A stretch of 64,000 nt of DNA, taken from NCBI RefSeq assembly GCF_027627575.1, contig NZ_CP114065.1:2170001-2234000 (forward strand), given 5' to 3'. The notes below the pieces were generated by a model, which saw nothing but the letters and a program-made list of their open reading frames with translations, made no database searches and was not told the DNA's origin. The translations under genes and the position numbers were made by a program. Positions within the stretch are counted from its first letter, which is position 1; each line of letters opens with the position of its first letter. The DNA comes from Kribbella sp. CA-293567. Lineage in GTDB: Bacteria; Actinomycetota; Actinomycetes; Propionibacteriales; Kribbellaceae. Positions 60,912 to 64,000 of this stretch are shown piece after piece.

Positions 60912-62327
60912 GTGAACACCGGCTCCGGTACCTTCTTGCGGGTGGAGGCGTTCGCTGGGCGGTACAGGTTGATCGATCTGGTCGGGACCGGCGGGATGGG
61001 GTCGGTCTGGCGGGCGTGGGATCTGCGGCGCGAGGGGTATGTCGCGGCGAAGGTGCTGGGGCAGCACGACGCGGCGACGTTGCTGCGGTTCGTGCGGGAG
61101 CAGTCGCTGCGGATCGAGCACCGGCATGTGGTGGCGCCGCACGGCTGGGCGGCGGACGACGACAAGGTCGTGTTCGCGATGGACCTGGTGCGAGGCGGGT
61201 CGGTCGCCACGTTGCTCGGTGACCACGGGCCGCTGCCTGAGTCGTACGTCGCAGTGCTGGTTGACCAACTGTTGCACGGGCTGTCCGCGGTGCACGCCGC
61301 CGGCATCGTGCACCGCGACCTGAAGCCCGCCAATCTCTTGCTGGACCCAACCGGTACGGCGACTCCGCGGCTGCGCCTCTCCGACTTCGGCATCGCCGGA
61401 CTCCTCGACGAACCGCGCATGACCCGCCACAGCACCGTCCTCGGCACCCCCGGCTACCTCGCGCCCGAGCAACTGGCAGGCGCCGATCCTGATCCCCGCC
61501 AGGATCTCTACACAGTCGGCGCCGTAGCCGCTGAACTCCTCACCGGTGAACGCCCGGACATCCAGGGCAATCTCCCGACCGGCGAGAGCGGCGCATTCTG
61601 GGAATTGATCCGCCTGCTGACAGCACAAGACCCGGCGGGTCGCCCCGAATCCGCGGCCGCCGCCGGTCGCCTGCTCGCCGCGACAAACCTGGTCCCATCA
61701 CCGGGCGCCACCCCCTGGACCACGCAACCTGATCCACCCGAAGTCTTCGACCACCTGCCACCCCTTCCGACGGGATGGACCTCCAGCGGCCCCGCAACTG
61801 CCAGCGCCCGCAGCGGAACCGCCGCGTCCACGGGATGGACCTCCAGCGGCCCCGCAACGGCCACCGCTCACGGCGGAACCGCCGCGTCCACGGGATGGAC
61901 CTCCAGCGGCCCCGCAACGGCCACCGCCCACGGCGGAACCGCCGCGTCCGCCGCTCACGGCGGAACCGCCGCGTCCGCCGCCGGCGCCGCACCTAGCTCA
62001 GTCACTCCGAGCCCAGCCCCCACCCCAACTGCCGCGTCCGCCTTCACTCTCGCGCCGACCCCGGCCGCCCCGCCGAACCCGATCACGGCACCGAACTCGA
62101 TCACCGCTCCCGTCGTACCCGATGCGCCTACCGCGGCCGCCAGGTCCGCGCCAACGGCAACAAACTCCGCGGCGCCCATCACTGACGAGTCACCGCAAGT
62201 CTCCGACTTCGCCGATAAACGAGCCAGCAGCCGAGGTCGAAACCGGGGACTGCTCTGGGTCGCCATCGGCAGTTTCACCGGCGCGACCGTGCTGCTGGCC
62301 GGCGCGATCTGGTTGCTACTGCGCTGA
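60912..62327 (+). CDS. Membrane Ser/Thr protein kinase with a repeat-containing linker
   Basis: A 471-residue PknB-type kinase. The kinase domain (about 14-270) has GTGGMGSVW, the ATP lysine in AAKVLG, the catalytic IVHRDLKPANLLL and LSDFGIAG, with GTPGYLAPEQLAG in the activation loop. Residues about 285-450 form a low-complexity linker that includes three 20-residue repeats. A C-terminal helix (GLLWVAIGSFTGATVLLAGA) is followed by only a few residues, so no extracellular sensor is present. GTG at 60912 is used. Confidence 0.9.
   Translation: MNTGSGTFLRVEAFAGRYRLIDLVGTGGMGSVWRAWDLRREGYVAAKVLGQHDAATLLRFVREQSLRIEHRHVVAPHGWAADDDKVVFAMDLVRGGSVATLLGDHGPLPESYVAVLVDQLLHGLSAVHAAGIVHRDLKPANLLLDPTGTATPRLRLSDFGIAGLLDEPRMTRHSTVLGTPGYLAPEQLAGADPDPRQDLYTVGAVAAELLTGERPDIQGNLPTGESGAFWELIRLLTAQDPAGRPESAAAAGRLLAATNLVPSPGATPWTTQPDPPEVFDHLPPLPTGWTSSGPATASARSGTAASTGWTSSGPATATAHGGTAASTGWTSSGPATATAHGGTAASAAHGGTAASAAGAAPSSVTPSPAPTPTAASAFTLAPTPAAPPNPITAPNSITAPVVPDAPTAAARSAPTATNSAAPITDESPQVSDFADKRASSRGRNRGLLWVAIGSFTGATVLLAGAIWLLLR
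61770..61979 (+). repeat. 60-bp in-frame tandem repeat in the kinase linker
   Basis: Three 60-bp units at 61770, 61830 and 61890, each coding TGWTSSGPATATAHGGTAAS with few changes, then two partial units ending near 61979. The reading frame is kept throughout, so copy-number change would change the linker length only. Confidence 0.92.
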
Positions 62328-62675
62328 GCGAAGGGTGCGCATCTCGGCGTGCGCACCACGCGTTCCACGGAGTACCAGCGGCGACGACTACGGCTGGTGT
62401 CCACGAAGAGCACAGTGCAGGTGCACTCCCCGAAGGTGATCCGGCTGCCACCGCGCGTCCTCCTGCCAGCCGCGGCCAGCCGGCCTCGAAGCAGCCGCCG
62501 ACCCCATCGCTCCCGAGCACCGCCAGCTTGATCGTCACAGCGGCAGGTTCCGCTTCGACCGGCAACCGAACTCCGCTGGTCAGGGTGGAGCGAAGCGGGT
62601 TTCACGATGTGACCCACCTCCTGGCGCGATTCTCGCGGCGTGGCACACTTCAAGTACGAGTGAACCCACTCGCGT
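62328..62675. other. Intergenic region between the kinase gene and the FMN riboswitch
   Basis: 348 bases with no intact gene. The reverse strand holds a short decayed fragment resembling 2-dehydropantoate 2-reductase (see next entry). The plus strand frame at 62349-62531 has no conserved character and is not called. Confidence 0.5.
62432..62538 (-). pseudogene. Decayed N-terminus of a PanE/ApbA-like reductase
   Basis: From a GTG at 62538 the minus strand reads VTIKLAVLGSDGVGGCF, the Rossmann start of 2-dehydropantoate 2-reductase (IAVLGxGGVGGYF). One base is missing near 62484-62489; restoring it continues as GGRLAAAGRRTRGGSRITF, which again fits the family. Nothing further of the enzyme is recognisable. 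It is therefore a frameshifted remnant of about 107 bases. Short length keeps this tentative. Confidence 0.4.
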
Positions 62676-62795
62676 GCTCCGGGGTCGGTGTAATTCCGAG
62701 CCGGCGGTTACAGTCCGCGACCCGGCCGAAGCAGTATCTCGGCCGGTTGACCTGGTGGAATTCCAGGACCGACGGTGAAAGTCCGGATGGGAGGC
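62676..62795 (+). ncRNA. FMN riboswitch (RFN element)
   Basis: The conserved FMN aptamer is evident: GGGGTCGGTGTAATTCCGAG, ACCGGCGGTTACAGTCC-type core (CCGGCGGTTACAGTCC), and the closing GACGGTGAAAGTCCGGATGG. It precedes ribD and should reduce riboflavin gene expression when FMN is plentiful. Confidence 0.93.
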
Positions 62796-62814
62796 GCACG
62801 CGATCGGCGTGCGC
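62794..62814 (+). promoter_or_regulatory. Hairpin at the 3' edge of the FMN riboswitch
   Basis: GCGCACGC/GCGTGCGC with loop GATCG starts at the end of the aptamer. It lies about 108 bases before the ribD start and has no T-run, so it could be part of the expression platform, but the mechanism is not clear. Confidence 0.4.
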
Positions 62815-62921
62815 TCCGACGTCCGGACGCGGCTCAGGCGAGCCGTTTTCGAGCGACGGGTCCGTGCGTGCGCCGGTTGTCATGGCCCCGGTGCGCGTCC
62901 GTGACAACGAGGGACCTGTCA

Positions 62922-63950
62922 GTGAAGAACGCTTCGCCGATCGACATCGCCTGGATGCGTCGTGCCGTCGAGCTCGCCGCGCGCGGCGTCGGCAGCACCC
63001 ATCCGAACCCGGTCGTCGGTTGTGTCATCACCGGTCGTGACGGTCATCCGGTCGGCGAGGGCTTCCACGCCTACCCCGGCGGCCCGCACGCGGAGGTCGA
63101 AGCCCTCCGGATGGCGGGCGACCGCGCCCGCGGCGGTACGGCGTTCGTGACCCTGGAACCGTGCAACCACACCGGCCGGACCGGGCCGTGCTCGGACGCG
63201 CTGATCGCGGCCGGCGTCGCGCGGGTCGTGTACGCCGTACCGGATCCGAACAAGCAGGCCTCCGGCGGTGCCGAGAAGCTTGCCGCCAAAAACATCCGGG
63301 TGGAACAAGGCGTGCTTCAAGACGAAGCCGAAGCCGTGAACCATGTCTGGTTGCACAGCGTGCGGCAGGGACGACCGTTCGTCACCTGGAAGTTCGCCAC
63401 CACTCTCGACGGCCGCTCGGCCGCGCCGGACCGGTCGAGCAAGTGGATCACCGGCTCGATCGCCCGCGCCGACGTGCACCGGTTGCGTGGCGAGTGCGAC
63501 GCGATCGCGGTCGGCACCCAGACCGTGCTCACCGACGACCCGGAGCTGACCGTCCGCGACGAGCACGACAAGCCTGCGGCCAGACAGCCGTTGCGGGTGG
63601 TCGTCGGCGATCGTGAGATCCCGCCGACCGCCAAGGTCCGCAACGACCGGGCCGAGACGCTGCTGCTCCCCACCCACGACCCCGCCGAGGTACTCCGGCA
63701 GCTGGACGATCACCAGATCCGGCACCTCTGGCTCGAGGGCGGCCCGACGCTGGCCGCCGCGTTCCTGCGGGCCGGACTGGTCGACCAGATCGTCGCGTAC
63801 GTCGCGCCGGCCTTCCTCGGCTCGGGCTTCTCCGCGATCGGCGACCTGGGCGCGGAATCTATCGACCACCTGCGGCGCTTCAACCTTGCGGACGTCACTC
63901 GCCTCGGCGACGACGTCCGCCTCACCCTGACTCCCCTGGGAGGGAAGTAG
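62922..63950 (+). CDS. ribD: Bifunctional riboflavin deaminase-reductase RibD
   Basis: A 342-residue protein. The deaminase domain (about 1-140) has the zinc motif HAEVEAL and a CNHTGRTGPC segment; the reductase domain has TWKFATTLDGRSAAPD, SKWITGS and LWLEGGPTLAAAFLRAG. The GTG start has GAGGGA seven bases ahead. It is placed behind the FMN riboswitch, and ribE begins directly after its stop. Confidence 0.95.
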   Translation: MKNASPIDIAWMRRAVELAARGVGSTHPNPVVGCVITGRDGHPVGEGFHAYPGGPHAEVEALRMAGDRARGGTAFVTLEPCNHTGRTGPCSDALIAAGVARVVYAVPDPNKQASGGAEKLAAKNIRVEQGVLQDEAEAVNHVWLHSVRQGRPFVTWKFATTLDGRSAAPDRSSKWITGSIARADVHRLRGECDAIAVGTQTVLTDDPELTVRDEHDKPAARQPLRVVVGDREIPPTAKVRNDRAETLLLPTHDPAEVLRQLDDHQIRHLWLEGGPTLAAAFLRAGLVDQIVAYVAPAFLGSGFSAIGDLGAESIDHLRRFNLADVTRLGDDVRLTLTPLGGK

Positions 63951-64000
63951 ATGTTCACCGGAATCATCGAGGAACTCGGTACGGTCGAGTCCCTGGACCT
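63951..64000 (+). CDS. ribE: Riboflavin synthase alpha chain (5' part only)
   Basis: The first residues MFTGIIEELGTVESLD are the typical start of riboflavin synthase. The gene runs off the right edge. Its ATG abuts the ribD stop (TAGATG), and GGGAAG lies upstream. Confidence 0.9.
   Translation, partial: MFTGIIEELGTVESLD

Noticed and set aside
62349-62531. A 60-codon plus-strand frame between the kinase gene and the FMN riboswitch.
   Set aside because: It is Arg/Pro/Ser-rich, lacks a ribosome binding site, and lies opposite the decayed panE-like fragment.

Overview
This window is high-GC actinobacterial chromosome. It has many GTG and TTG starts, WhiB-family regulators, a UsfX/SigF-type anti-sigma/sigma pair, a Kgd-type 2-oxoglutarate enzyme with an acyltransferase-like domain, ergothioneine genes egtA-egtD, an F420-type PPOX protein and a DUF222-HNH protein. 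The mix of GH109-like, L-fuconate and LacI/ABC sugar genes with DUF222-HNH suggests Kribbella or a close member of the Propionibacteriales. That assignment is inference from gene content only. No rRNA, tRNA, CRISPR array, insertion sequence, prophage or replication origin was seen.

Layout. 1-1 kb: the start of a WhiB1/WblE gene with a CRP-like site, and a small membrane protein. 1-4.8 kb: usfX/rsbW-like and sigF-like genes, then a secreted GH109-like protein with a carbohydrate-binding partner. 4.8-7.2 kb: amino-acid ABC transporter 1. 7.5-12.6 kb: malic enzyme, quinone reductase-like MDR, GNAT, and an AurF-like diiron protein coupled to a ferredoxin/NADP reductase. 12.7-15.7 kb: an atypical WhiB protein, a cation antiporter with a divergent ArsR regulator, an AAA ATPase, and a 58-residue protein directly behind kgd. 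15.7-20.7 kb: kgd and a divergent FadR-type regulator followed by a 13-bp tandem repeat. 20.9-24.1 kb: DUF222-HNH and an ABC-F protein with a leader. 24.1-28.1 kb: a four-gene overlapping operon (polyol dehydrogenase, HAD phosphatase, CDP-glycerol-type polymerase, LicC-like cytidylyltransferase), read here as a cassette for a polyol-phosphate cell-wall polymer. 28.2-30 kb: small Cys-pair protein and type II NADH dehydrogenase. 30-33.1 kb: L-fuconate branch operon. 33.2-35.5 kb: folP2-like, RibD-C-type reductase and LigB-like genes. 35.5-38 kb: an unknown gene, a FhuF-like Fe-S protein and a sarcosine-oxidase-like protein. 38.3-42.7 kb: egtABCD. 42.8-47.1 kb: sugar ABC transporter without its own ATPase, plus a divergent LacI regulator. 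47.2-50.7 kb: CHAP hydrolase, XRE-NBR1 regulator and secreted peptidase. 50.8-55.4 kb: PPOX protein, cobL, cobM, cobK, rpe and a NagD-like HAD gene. 55.4-57.8 kb: amino-acid ABC transporter 2. 58-62.3 kb: XRE regulator, secreted vWA protein and Ser/Thr kinase with repeats. 62.3-64 kb: a decayed panE-like fragment, an FMN riboswitch, ribD and the start of ribE.

Convergent gene pairs are often separated by strong perfect hairpins, and several divergent pairs share a palindromic operator. Most operons show stop/start overlaps of 1, 4, 8, 13 or more bases, so translational coupling is widespread. The least ordinary units are the polyol-phosphate cassette, the folP2/RibD-C/LigB operon, the CX3C WhiB protein, the HTH-NBR1 regulator beside a cell-wall hydrolase, and the 60-bp repeat in the kinase linker.
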